A stretch of 64,000 nucleotides of DNA from the NCBI GenBank assembly GCA_009746045.1, contig RPFO01000017.1, forward strand, positions 1,849,452-1,913,451, read 5' to 3'. Made by a program: the position numbers and the translations under genes. The notes under the pieces are model-generated. The model searched no databases, was not told where the DNA came from, and saw only the letters and a list, made by a program, of their open reading frames with translations. Below are positions 1 through 12,199 of this stretch, piece by piece. Origin of the DNA: Mesostigma viride. Taxonomy: Eukaryota > Streptophyta > Mesostigmatophyceae > Mesostigmatales > Mesostigmataceae. The number at the start of each line of letters is the position of its first letter. Positions within the stretch are counted from its first letter, which is position 1.

Positions 1-421
1 ACACAACTGGAAACTCTCATGTGAGCCTGTGCCCTCCTCTTCCCCTCGATCAAGCCTGCGCTCTCCCTTTTCCTCCCTCTTCCCCAATCACGGCTCTACC
101 TCCTCGGTCTACGGCCTAGTGACCTGTGCCACCAGTGTGACAGAGCCAGGGTTGCTTCATTGAAAAGCCGCTCAACAATTAATTCTGCCTCAACAAACTG
201 ATTCCATGTACGGCCATGGCGCATCACGTAGCACTTACTGACAATTACATGGCCTGGAAGAAGGTAGCTGGAAGAAAATGGCTAGGTTGCTGGCGCCCCA
301 TGTTGGCCCCGGTACAGCCCTTTGTTCCTAATCCATGTCCGCCCAACTGGAGGCTCCCTCCCAGCCCGACCCCTTCCCCATCGTTGGGCGCCCTACCTCC
401 CCAATGCAACCGCTCCACTTC

Positions 422-470
<49 letters not shown>

Positions 471-1440
471 GTTATTATTATTATTATTATTAGCCCCTTT
501 ACATCCGCATAAGTACAACCCATGGCAAACATTTGACAAACATCTACCCCTTTACCTCCGCATACGCTCCCCCCCTGCATTGGTGTGTTACCTCTTGTGC
601 ATGCAGCAGGCGCGGCCCTGCGCTGCCATGCCATCCGTCGAGCAGCAGCACGCCATCTGTAACCAACTCCACCACCGGCCTGGGGGAGATGTTGGCCACG
701 GACGCCAGCAGTCATGTGCCACAGATCCAGCAGTGTGTGTGTGTGTGTGTGTGTGTGTGATTTGTCCCGATTCCACAGTGTGTGTGTGTGGGGGGGGGGG
801 TGCGCGTGGGGGTTGGGGGGTGCGACGCGGGTGCCAGCATCCGCTGATCGAATTGCGGAGTGGAGCATGTGCTTCACCTGGCAGGGCATGGGGCACTAAC
901 ATGGAAATAAAATTCACTATGGGTGCCAGCCGAGGCATGAGGATGATCTAGAGGCCGGGCACATGGTGGCATGTGGATGTCAAGTCGTTTAACTTAGTCA
1001 TTAGTACCACAGGTGCCAGCATCACGCTTGGTCGTCCTCCAAAAGGACATAACATAGTGTCGCGCCTAACTTCAATTTCAGATGACGACTTAGCGCCAGC
1101 GGTCCTTTCTGCCCTTTCTCATGCTGACACGGCGGAAAGGAGAGGACACATCACAAACGGGTAGGAGCCCCCACCCGCCGCAATCCAACGTCACAGTCAA
1201 AATAAAGAAAATTAAGGAAGGAAACAAAACACATGACCCATGCCAACCGTTGGGCCATAGGTCGATGACTGCTCAGATATGATACATAAACACTGCGAGC
1301 ATGGACCCGAGCATCAGGCAGCTGCAAGGTTCTGCCATGGTGTAGTGGGGTGTGCTACCTCGGCGTGATGCTGCCATGATTTCCTGCCTAAGCCGGTATC
1401 AGTGAATACTGAGAGATTGTTCCTCGCATAAGCACCGCCT
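1..1440. other. Stretch with simple repeats and no recognisable gene
   Basis: It contains a TTA/ATT trinucleotide run (421-491), a TG run (732-757) and a second TG run passing into poly-G (778-800). No open frame here resembles a known family; the long frames come from the trinucleotide run. Confidence 0.6.
421..491. repeat. (ATT)n microsatellite
   Basis: About 24 nearly perfect ATT units with one GTT interruption. Confidence 0.95.
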
Positions 1441-1447
1441 CACGCAC

Positions 1448-1712
1448 GTGGCTCGCGAGATGGCGGCCTCCACGGTGTGCCACGTGGGTGAGGTGCTGCT
1501 GCCGTCGCGCCCCTCGTCGCTGACTTCAGCGTGGCAAGCGCGGTCCCAGGCATCCCTCACGACGCGCGCCGAAACGGCAAGCGGGGCCAGGCCGCGGGTC
1601 TGCGAGGGTGGCCAGGGGGGATGCGTCGCCAGGTCCCAAAGGGACAGACATCGAGGACTTTATTAAGCTGTTTGACAATGTGATTGCAAATCTGGTCACG
1701 TCTGCACATTCC
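1448..1712 (-). other. Possible C-terminal INTS11 exons (tentative)
   Basis: On the minus strand, 1703-1650 can be read as DQICNHIVKQLNKVLDV after an AG. 1545-1450 can be read as a stretch containing TWHTVEAAISR, ending near GTGAGG. These resemble the amphipathic helix and the VTVES strand near the INTS11 C terminus only loosely. I could not join them to exon M in phase, so this is a lead and not a gene model. Confidence 0.25.
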
Positions 1713-2941
1713 CCCCCCCCCCCTCCCCGCCCCGGGAGTCTCCTGGGAGACTCGTGCGTGGCCAACAGAGAAAACTCTCAAGCATCCGTGCTCAGTGGGT
1801 CAAGACAAGCTAGGGACTACTGCACACACCAACAATGAGGCATACACCCCATACCCATACCATGGAACCGCACTCGTGCCCATCAGCAGTTGCCCAGACG
1901 TTCTTGGCCTATTCTCACGTGGGCTTTCTCCCCGTTTCCCTCCTCTCGGTCATGCGTGACTCTGACGTTGGAACCGAAGGAGGGAGACCGGAGACTCCGG
2001 CCTCACCCCGCCACAGACCAACTTCTCGGGACAGACGCCATACAATGCCATACACGCCATACACTATGCAGGATCCAGTATTCGGCCGTCCCCTGCCCCC
2101 ATGATGGGCTTGCTATACCTATAAAAAAATCTTGCAGTGCCTATCACCAAATCACGCCGTGCCTATCAAGAAATCTTGCCGTGCCTATCAAATGCGCTTA
2201 TGGCAGTTTTTAACGACACTTTCCATTGCTCAGGAAACAGCTGATGCGCACCCCCTTGCCAAGAGAAACCAAAAGAGCGTTGAAATGCGCAGTCGGGCTA
2301 GGGGCGTTGGGTGCATGGCTCTCTACAAAACATCACACACTCGTTCCCATGAGGCCTCGTTGAGTGCTGGGCAGGTGCTAGGTGACACAGCAGAATCTGC
2401 CCAGCTTTCGACAAAGCCCCGCCCCGTGGCTTCCGTGTCACCGGATGTGCTACTGGTGAACAATTGTGCTAGACACGGCCAAACATGCTTCCCATTAACC
2501 CAAGTGCTCCAAATGACCAGATGTGCAGCACGTGGCCAGATATGTGCAATTCAGTTCCCCATGGGCGTGGGGTGCTTGCAGGATGTTCATTCCGCAGGGC
2601 TTTGTAGAACAGAGGGGCTGCCACTGGCATACTTGAGCCATGGGTTGTGCGATGCTGGCACTTGGTGAAAGACAGAGGGAAGGGCCACGATGTCCAACAC
2701 AAAGGAAAGGATCGCTATTTCTCTGCTTTGCAACACGTCAGACACAAAGAAAAAAATCATGATGTCCAGGGGAATGATATGACACGCATGGGGGCACCGT
2801 CCGTGGCATGCCGTGCGGTAGCACATGCTTCACACGCGTTTATAATCAGCCAACCAGCCCCTCTCCGTGTACACGACAGCAACCCCCTCTGCGCAAGGCA
2901 ACATCTCCCTGCCGCGCGTATAAGCCGTACATCAACCCCAC

Positions 2942-3037
2942 CTCTCCTCTGCGAATCGCTACACCCACCGCAATGGTGACCGTGACGCCATTGGGTGGGT
3001 CGAAGCAGCGCACTTGAAAGTCCTTTATTATCTTTGC
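2942..3037 (-). CDS. INTS11: INTS11 exon M: last exon placed, 3' end approximate
   Basis: The exon encodes [17 protein letters not shown] then VTVTIAVGV. It aligns residue for residue with the family segment QKIEQELRVNCYMPANG. The acceptor (TGCCAG) directly abuts a 27-bp minisatellite that supplies the pyrimidine tract. The donor is uncertain: GAG|GTGGGG at 2942 is assumed, but an earlier GTGGGT is possible. Confidence 0.82.
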
Positions 3038-6000
3038 CTGGCAGAGGAATGGCCGAGGGAAGGGTGGGCAGAGGGATGGCCGAGGGAAGGGTGGGCAGAG
3101 GAATGGCCGAGGGAAGGGTGGGCAGAGGGATGGCCGAGGGAAGGGTGGGCAGACGAATGGCCGAGGGAAGGGTGGGCAGAGGAATGGCCGAGGGAAGGGT
3201 GGGCAGAGGGATGGCCGAGGGAAGGGTGGGCAGAGGGATGGCCGAGGGAAGGGTGGGCAGAGGGATGGCCGAGGGAAGGGTGGGCAGAGGAAGTGCCAAG
3301 GGAAGGGTGGGCAGAGGGATGGCCGAGGGAAGGGTGGGCAGAGGAATGGCCGAGGGAAGGGTGGGCAGAGGGATGGCCGAGGGAAGGGTGGGCAGAGGGG
3401 GAGGGCAGGGGGAGTGCGCAGATCCGAACAAGAATCAGCTGCATGCCATGCCAGCATCTGCGTAAATCCAAGTGACTGGCTGGGTGGGTGGGTAGGTAGG
3501 TGGTTGGTTGGTTGGTTGGTTGGTTGGTTGGTTGGTTGGTTGGTTGGTTGGTTGGTTGGTTGGTTGGTTGGTTGGTTGGTTGGTTGGTTGGTTGGTTGGT
3601 TGGTTGGTTGGTTGGTTGGTTGGTTGGTTGGTTGGTTGGTTGGTTGGTTGGTTGGTTGGTTGGTTGGTTGGGTGGGTGGGCACATGCGTGCACAGGTGAG
3701 ATGGGGTGGGAAGCGGGTGCGACAGAAGCTGTGGCCGCCGGACTGTGGTGTAGCTGTGGGAAAAGGACCAAGACGGTACCAAAACAGCACCAAGACGGGA
3801 CCAAACTGAGGGGGGCGGCACCAGGGCCTCTGCATCACATGCCGCTAGTAGAGCTTTGTGGCACATAGGCCGAGGCAAAAGAGGACACGCATGGGCCCTT
3901 GACACATGGAACGACTGATGCGACGAAGCAGGATATGACGAGTCCCGGCAGGATATACCCCCCCCCCCCCCCCCCCCCCCAAGTCCCAGCAGGATATGCC
4001 TCCCCCCCCCCCCCCCGGCCCAAAGAAGCGCCCCCATGTGAGCACAGGTTTCTGGCCAAAACTGAACCTATTTTTCAGCCTCATTCACGCTCACCAACAA
4101 AGCCGTGCAAAGAGAGGGCATCGCTGTCACTCAGCTACCACCACCACAGCCATATGGCTTCCTCATCACCAAACACAGATGCTTCCCACTGGTATGGCTC
4201 AGCATACTACCGCGCGCAAATGAGAAATTAATTAATGTTTCCCACCCAATCCACGGACTTTGGCAGCAAACGCTGGAAGCATAACAACCACATGAACCGC
4301 CTGCATGCACACCCTGCCCCCTGGTTCACATGGGCCAGCCGGAGCAAAAAAAGAATGAGAACTCCTCTCAGTTTCTCGTGGGTAGTTCACTATGGTGGGT
4401 ACTGGACATTGCTCAAATATCGCGTGATCCTGCTTGCATCCGGCTGTCCAAACCGGCGACTGATTAATAAGCACATATTGTTATATTAGCACGTCTGAGT
4501 AGTTAATTAGCACGCAGACTAACCGGCGATATATGGGGACTGTCCCGGATTAATTAGCACACGTCCACGTGTCGCATGACCGTTTTTATTATTGTGTTCA
4601 TTATTCTACGACTTTTAAGTATGTGACTCTAGGGGGGCAAAGGCACCCATTGCAGAGATAGATGAAATTAAAAAAAATGACGAGTCGACCATTGACCCTG
4701 TGAGTCGACCATTTGACCCTGTCAGTTCATGTGCGGTGCCACCCCATCGTTCCTACCCCTCCCTACCTATCCCTACCCCGACTCACCCCTCCCTTTCGCT
4801 CCCACTCCCTAGCCCTACTACCGCTCCCATCCTAATTCTACCCCACCCCACCTTGAGCAGTTGCATCTTGTGCCTCTCGCCGTGGACGAGCATGACTGCG
4901 CCCGGGTGGCTTTGCCGCACCTGCAGTCGTAGACAGGGGGTGAATCAATGCAGCGAGTAAATAAATACTACTAAATAAAGTAAGGGGATGAAAAAAAAAA
5001 AGTAGACAGGGCATGAAGAGGGGGTAGCATTGGGTGGTTTATGGGGTAAAGGGTGGGGTGGAGGAATACGTGCTGGCAGCCACATTAATTACTTAATTAA
5101 TGATCATGTAGGTACCAATGAAGGAGGTGGGTAAGAATGAATGAACCCTCAACGCCTATACACAATGAGAAGAAGGGAGGGCGCCCTAGCTTCTCTCACT
5201 GCCTCAAGTGGGCAGGCCACAGAGCGCTCTCTCCGCATCATGGCGCGGGCACAACTGTCAGTGCAATAAAGCTTCGGCATAGCAAAAGCATGGCGAATGC
5301 AGCCACATACAGGCCATCAACCAATTGAATGCTTACTTGTAAGTTGTAGACCTAAACTTTGTGCCGCATGACACCCCGCAGCCGGCAGCAGTGTGTCCAT
5401 GCAAGGGAATGTCACAGGAGCGGAGGTGAACAAGTTCGGGACTTTGATGGCCGTGCAACTTGCAGCCAGCAAACAGCGAAGCAAAATCTCATGCAGGCAC
5501 AGGCCAGGTGAAGGGGGACTCGCGTGGGGTGGCGGCCATCCAGCCATCCAGCCATCCAGCCATCCAGCCATCCAGCCATCCAGCCATCCAGCCATCCAGC
5601 CATCCAGCCATCCAGCCATCCAGCCATCCAGCCATCCAGCCATCCAGCCATCCAGCCATCCAGCCATCCAGCCATCCAGCCATCCAGCCATCCAGCCATC
5701 CAGCCATCCAGCCATCCAGCCATCCAGCCATCCAGCCATCCAGCCATCCAGCCATCCAGCCATCCAGCCATCCAGCCATCCAGCCATCCAGCCATCCAGC
5801 CATCCAGCCATCCAGCCATCCAGCCATCCAGCCATCCAGCCATCCAGCCATCCAGCCATCCAGCCATCCAGCCATCCAGCCATCCAGCCATCCAGCCATC
5901 CAGCCATCCAGCCATCCAGCCATCCAGCCATCCAGCCATCCAGCCATCCAGCCATCCAGCCATCCAGCCATCCAGCCATCCAGCCATCCAGCCATCCAGC

Positions 6001-9000
6001 CATCCAGCCATCCAGCCATCCAGCCATCCAGCCATCCAGCCATCCAGCCATCCAGCCATCCAGCCATCCAGCCATCCAGCCATCCAGCCATCCAGCCATC
6101 CAGCCATCCAGCCATCCAGCCATCCAGCCATCCAGCCATCCAGCCATCCAGCCATCCAGCCATCCAGCCATCCAGCCATCCAGCCATCCAGCCATCCAGC
6201 CATCCAGCCATCCAGCCATCCAGCCATCCAGCCATCCAGCCATCCAGCCATCCAGCCATCCAGCCATCCAGCCATCCAGCCATCCAGCCATCCAGCCATC
6301 CAGCCATCCAGCCATCCAGCCATCCAGCCATCCAGCCATCCAGCCATCCAGCCATCCAGCCATCCAGCCATCCAGCCATCCAGCCATCCAGCCATCCAGC
6401 CATCCAGCCATCCAGCCATCCAGCCATCCAGCCATCCAGCCATCCAGCCATCCAGCCATCCAGCCATCCAGCCATCCAGCCATCCAGCCATCCAGCCATC
6501 CAGCCATCCATATAAACACGCGCAGCTGGCCCCTCGCGCCATGACAGGGCGGACGGCTGGTCAGGTGCATGCCCCTTCTCGCTGGCAGGCGTGCGTGAGC
6601 GAATATTCCGCATGCCATTGCATGTAGGAGACATGACGATTGCACTGTGAATGATACTGTAAAACGTGCGCGCAGGAGCCAGCGGAGCATCCCCTGACTT
6701 CTGCCATTGGCCACGCCATTACTGTCGGGGCGGGTGGCAAGGGAGGAAGATCAAAGATGGATAAACTTTGCCATATGCTGGAAAACCCATGGAGCTTTTC
6801 GTCCTTCAGGAACTTGGTGCGCTTCCGTCTTTTGGTTGTGGCTGGGGTTGTGCCCCCAGCCGAATACAAACTTCACAGCAGCTACTATGATTGTTGCCGT
6901 TACTTCAGGTATTAAAATCTTCAGTTGGTTAGCTACAATGTGGGCGGGAAGTATGGAATTACCGACTTCAATGCTTTTCGCAGTTGGCTTTATTTTCCTT
7001 TTCACTGGGGGAGGTGTACTGGAATTATTTTAGCTAACTCTGGGCTTGGCATTGCTTTACATGATAAACTAAATATTTTATACTAATGTTTTAGTAGTAC
7101 AAATAATAGTTCTTATTTCTTGGTTGGTTCAATGGATGATGATGGAAGTATTCAGGTAAATCACAACAAATGAAATAACATACGGGATATGCCTTGATCT
7201 ACTTTGCTTGGAGACACACGCACACGGGTAAGCCCTCGCATATGCGTGCAGCCATGTCCCTGATTGGTGCATAGGAAACATGTTGGCTGAGTACATGCAT
7301 GCGCGGCCAGGGTACCCCCCCCTGTCAATAATACCTCGTGCATACACACATGGCTGATGTGCCAACCGGGGGCATAGATGTGCTGACGGCCTGCCTCACC
7401 ATCTCAAGAAAAGGGCATGACTCACGACGCACCATCTCAAGAATGCCGTTGGCGTCAGCGTGAGCTGAGAAGGACATGGTGCAGACCTGCAGGGAGACCC
7501 ACACATACATGCATAAAGAAACCACACGCATGACGAATTTGGAGGTGTAGCATGGACTAGACAGGGCGTAGTGCTAGGTAGGCCTAGTCACGATCAAAGA
7601 CGGCTTTTGAGTGTCAACCTCAGAAGCTAAAAAACTCTTCTTGAACTGAGCATGCTTTCCAGCAAGATACTGCATGGAGAAGAAGATTCCCTTTGGGGAT
7701 CACTTAATCGCAGAAGTATACTTCCTTCGGGGGTCACAAACTCACCATATGGCAATAGTCAGCTACCATGCCTTCAAAACCATGCCATCGTGTACGTACC
7801 ACATGAAGGTTTTGAAAAATATATACAAGAACTGTAACATTATGTATCTGCGCACAAGTCGTTCGGGCCCTACGCACGCTCACGTAATAAGCCAGTACGA
7901 ACCGGTTTATCCATACCACGGTTTATCCATACCAGTCCAAGACCCAGCGGCTACAGCATCTCATAACAGCACCCGCCCCTAAACGGCACTTCTTGAGCCG
8001 GTATCCAACCAGCCGTTCACCTCACACTCCCGGCAAGCCTGCCTCTGCAGGTATGGCCGTACTGACTCTCATGTACCAGCCGCTCACCTCACACTCCACA
8101 GCCGCTCACCTCACACTCCACAGCCGCTCACCTCACACTCCACGTCCATGGTGGTCTTGTGGTCCACCACCACGCCCGCCCGGTGGCCGGACATGAGCTT
8201 GTGGCCCACCGTTCCCTGCACACAGTAGCTGCCAGGCAAGAAGCGGCAGGGGAGTGGCATGGAAGCGGCAGGCCATGGGAGCAGCAGGTAAAGGGGGCTG
8301 GAGTGTGAAGATGTTGAAGAAATGGTCACGGTCCCCATGAAGGGGCAGGCGTCAGGCATCAGGCATCAGGGGACCGACCGTATTGCCACCATGACGACAG
8401 GGATGCGACCATGAGGACAGTGATGCGTACAAAAAAGTAACAAGCATACTACACAACGGCTGGTTGTGAGCACGAAGGATGAATGCGTGAGGACACCAGC
8501 AGCGCTAATCTTTACAGAAAACGCACAGGGCGTTAGCAAGGGATGGTTGGCTGATAGTTGGCGGATGAGCACTACGGGCGGACGTTATTAAGTACATCAA
8601 GAGACACAATATGATGGTGAAGGATGCATTAATTAATTAGGAACATAACTCCTGATGATGCTGAAGGATGCATTAATTAATTAGGAACATAACTCCTGAT
8701 GATGCTGAAGGATGCATTAATTAATTAGGAACATAACTCCTGATGATGATGAAGGATGCATACCATGGCCATATGCACGAGCTCAAGCAAGGCCTGTATT
8801 GAAAAGATGGCGAGAACAAAGGCTTCACAGAAATAGCAACTCACGGCACAAGCGCCACTCGGGTGGGTGCCTGGTCATGCAAAGGGCTGCTTTTAATGGT
8901 GGTGTTTTGCAGAGGTGTTTCTGCTAGTGTTTCTTGATACTGGTGTTGTTAGTGGTGTTTATATTGGTGTTTCTACTGGCGTTTGTAAGCAATGATGATG

Positions 9001-11964
9001 TTATTGAGAATCCATGCTGCTCGCAGCCATGTCGCATGCACGCGTACATGAGTCCTGCCGGCTCATTACCCACGGGCAGTTCAAGAGAAGAGGCAAGTTG
9101 CCTTCCCTTGACGCCCATGGCCGTCCACGCGCGTGCTCTCCCAGCAAACTGCCTGATCTGCCCTTCAACGACAAACCTGCAGCAACTGTCGCACATGGGC
9201 ACCGCTGCATATGAGTTATCAAACAGTACATCGACCTCCCCCCCAAGGACGACATTAGAGTGACCAACAGTACAATGACGATGACAGTACAGTCACAGCC
9301 ATGGTACTGTTACCTAGCACAGCATTATGATGCTACAGTGGCCTACCCCGGCAGAATGACAGTGTTGCGCGCGCTGCGTCCCCAGTGTTTGAAGACCTCG
9401 AGGGAGAGGCCCCCGTGCAGCATGCCGGGCGTAGCGAAGAGCACGCAGGGCCCGTCCTGGTCGATGAGAGAGCGGTCAAAGGGTCGCACTGCGCCGATGC
9501 CGGATGATGCCGGGCGATGTCGGACGGCATAGAACGAAAGAGAACGAAAGAGAACAAAAGAGCCACGAAAGAGACACGAACGAGACACGAAAGAGACACG
9601 AAAGAGACACGAAAGAGACACGAAAGAGACACGAAAGAGACGCGAAAGAGACGCGAAAGAGACACGAACGAGACACGAAAGAGACACGAAAGAGACACGA
9701 AAGAGACACGAAAGAGACACGAAAGAGACACAAAAGAGACGCGAAAGAGACGCGAAAGAGACACGAAAGAGACACGAAAGAGACACGAAAGAGACACGAA
9801 AGAGACACGAAAGAGACACGAAAGAGACACGAAAGAGACACGAAAGAGACACGAAAGAGACACGAAAGAGACACGAAAGAGACACGAAAGAGACACGAAA
9901 GAGACACGAAAGAGACACGAAAGAGAATGAGTACAGAACGAAAGAGAAGAGTACAGAAGAGCCAGTACAGAAATATGCAGAGGGATAGCGAAGGACATGA
10001 AAGAGGGAGGGAGTCATTCACCGTGGAACAGGAGCACAGGACCAAATTGAGAGAGACGTGCCTGCTGGACTCGAGTATTTTGGGCAAGAGAAACAAACAG
10101 TTATTTTATTACCTCACACCATCGCATCATCAAGTACTTCACAACCAACTAATTACTTAGTACTTCACTACAAACACTCAGTTCGCCACGTATAAGGGGC
10201 GCCGAGCCACGCCGGGCCAGACACAGGGGGCATCTTCCTTGACACGGAACAGCCCAGTGCATTAAAGAGCTACCAGCGACGCCGACGTCTGCGAAAGTGA
10301 CACGAATGCCTAAAAGGATCAATGCATGATGGCTCAGGCTTATCTGACTGTACATGGAAGGATAGTAATCAAATGATAGTAATCAAAACAACAGCAATAT
10401 TTATCTACACAAAAGCAATCTATCAAGGAGACAACCAGAGCAGGCCAGAAATCGCGAGAATCCGGACCATGGTAGCTCGAGCCTGCCGTTATCTTACAAA
10501 AGCAATACTACTATATATACTAAACTACATATTTATGTAGTAGTACAATAGCGACATTACAGTAGCTATGAATACAATAACAACCTGTATGATAGCCATC
10601 TGCATATTAGCACGATACATAGTTACCAGTCCTCAAGCATCATCCCGTCACCTTGCTTAATGGGCACCCCTCCAGGGGGGTCTAGTGCGGAAAACTCATT
10701 TGATTCCCTCTGCTCAAAACATTCTCATTTGATCCCCTCAACTCTATCCCTATTTGATTCCCTCTGCTCAAAACATTCTCATTTGATCCCCTCAACTCTA
10801 TCCCTATTTGATTCCCTCTGCTCAAAACATTCTCATTTGATCCCCTCAACTCTATCCCTATTGGATTCCCTCTGCTCAAAACATTCTCATTTGATCCCCT
10901 CAACTCTATCCCTATTTGATTCCCTCTGCTCAAAACATTCTCATTTGATCCCATCCCCTCAACTCTATCCCTGTACGGCTACGGTCCCAGCCGATGCGTG
11001 CACCATTTTTGTGGCCAAAGGGGTTGGAATATGGCACGTTCAAAGTGTCAAATGGATGTAGCCGAAGGGGTTGGCATGCTGGTCTAGGGTCAAAGGGGGT
11101 GGCATACCATGTGTGTTTAGAGTTGAAGGGGCTGACAGACCTTGCATCAAGTGAAAGGGCTGGGCTGCCGTGTGTGACATCAAAGAGATTGGCATAGCCT
11201 GTTCAAGTGGCAGACGGCTTGGCATACCATGTTTGAAGTCAAAAGGGTTTGAATGCAGCGCTGACTCCCTCAGGTTGCGGCTGGTCCACTTGATGAGCAT
11301 GCGGTAGTACGTGTTGGCCTTGGCAGTGAGCGCTGTGCGGGGGGGTGATGGTGGTTGTGGGGGGTGGCCCACATGCGGCGCGTGCATTGGCAAAGAGGGG
11401 CGACCGCCACGGTTAGTGATTTGGTCGATGTGCTGATTGTAACATGCGACACCACAAACCCAGTTAGCATTTCAGCCCTGCTGAACGTTCTCTCAACAAT
11501 ATGGATACGAGGAAAAAGGCACAGACACCAGGAGGCTCTTAATGCTAGCTAAAACCCCTGGCAACAAATGCACAAAACCAGTACAGATGACTTGTCAAGC
11601 TCTAGAGTGGTCATTATATGACAATTGTCACAGGCGCCGCAACGGCCTCAGCACGCTTCCGGCATCACACAAGCGGCTGGTTACCCGATTGTGACGTTGG
11701 GCCACGGGCAGCAACACTTGTGCCCCCGTGCTGTCAAGGCCCTGCAGGCGCACCTGGCGCCTCATCATGCTGTCCTGTCAGGCATGTCCATGCAAGTATG
11801 CCATTGGAAGCTTCGGGACACAGGCGGTGCTAATAGGAAACAAGAAGAGTGGTGGAAATGATGGGCTCTTGCGAAAACAGTAGGCTATTCTTGCTCCCTT
11901 TGTAGGCATGCGTATAATAATGATAGTAGTAATAGTAGTAGTAATAGTAGTAGTAATAGTAGTG

Positions 11965-12022
<58 letters not shown>

Positions 12023-12029
12023 CAGCAGC

Positions 12030-12100
<71 letters not shown>

Positions 12101-12105
12101 AAGGG

Positions 12106-12199
<94 letters not shown>

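Noticed and set aside
5317..6714. Several ORFs of 350-465 codons on both strands ([16 protein letters not shown] repeats)
   Set aside because: They come from an 8-bp array whose 24-bp period has no stop in any frame; no non-repeat domain and no coding context.
7426..7433. GTGAGT as the INTS11 exon K donor
   Set aside because: Looks stronger than GTGCGT but leaves phase 1, which does not fit exon L; the GTGCGT choice gives an ungapped match to the family.
9504..10160. 218-codon ORF of charged repeats ([11 protein letters not shown])
   Set aside because: Encoded by the 11-bp minisatellite; three frames on each strand are equally open.
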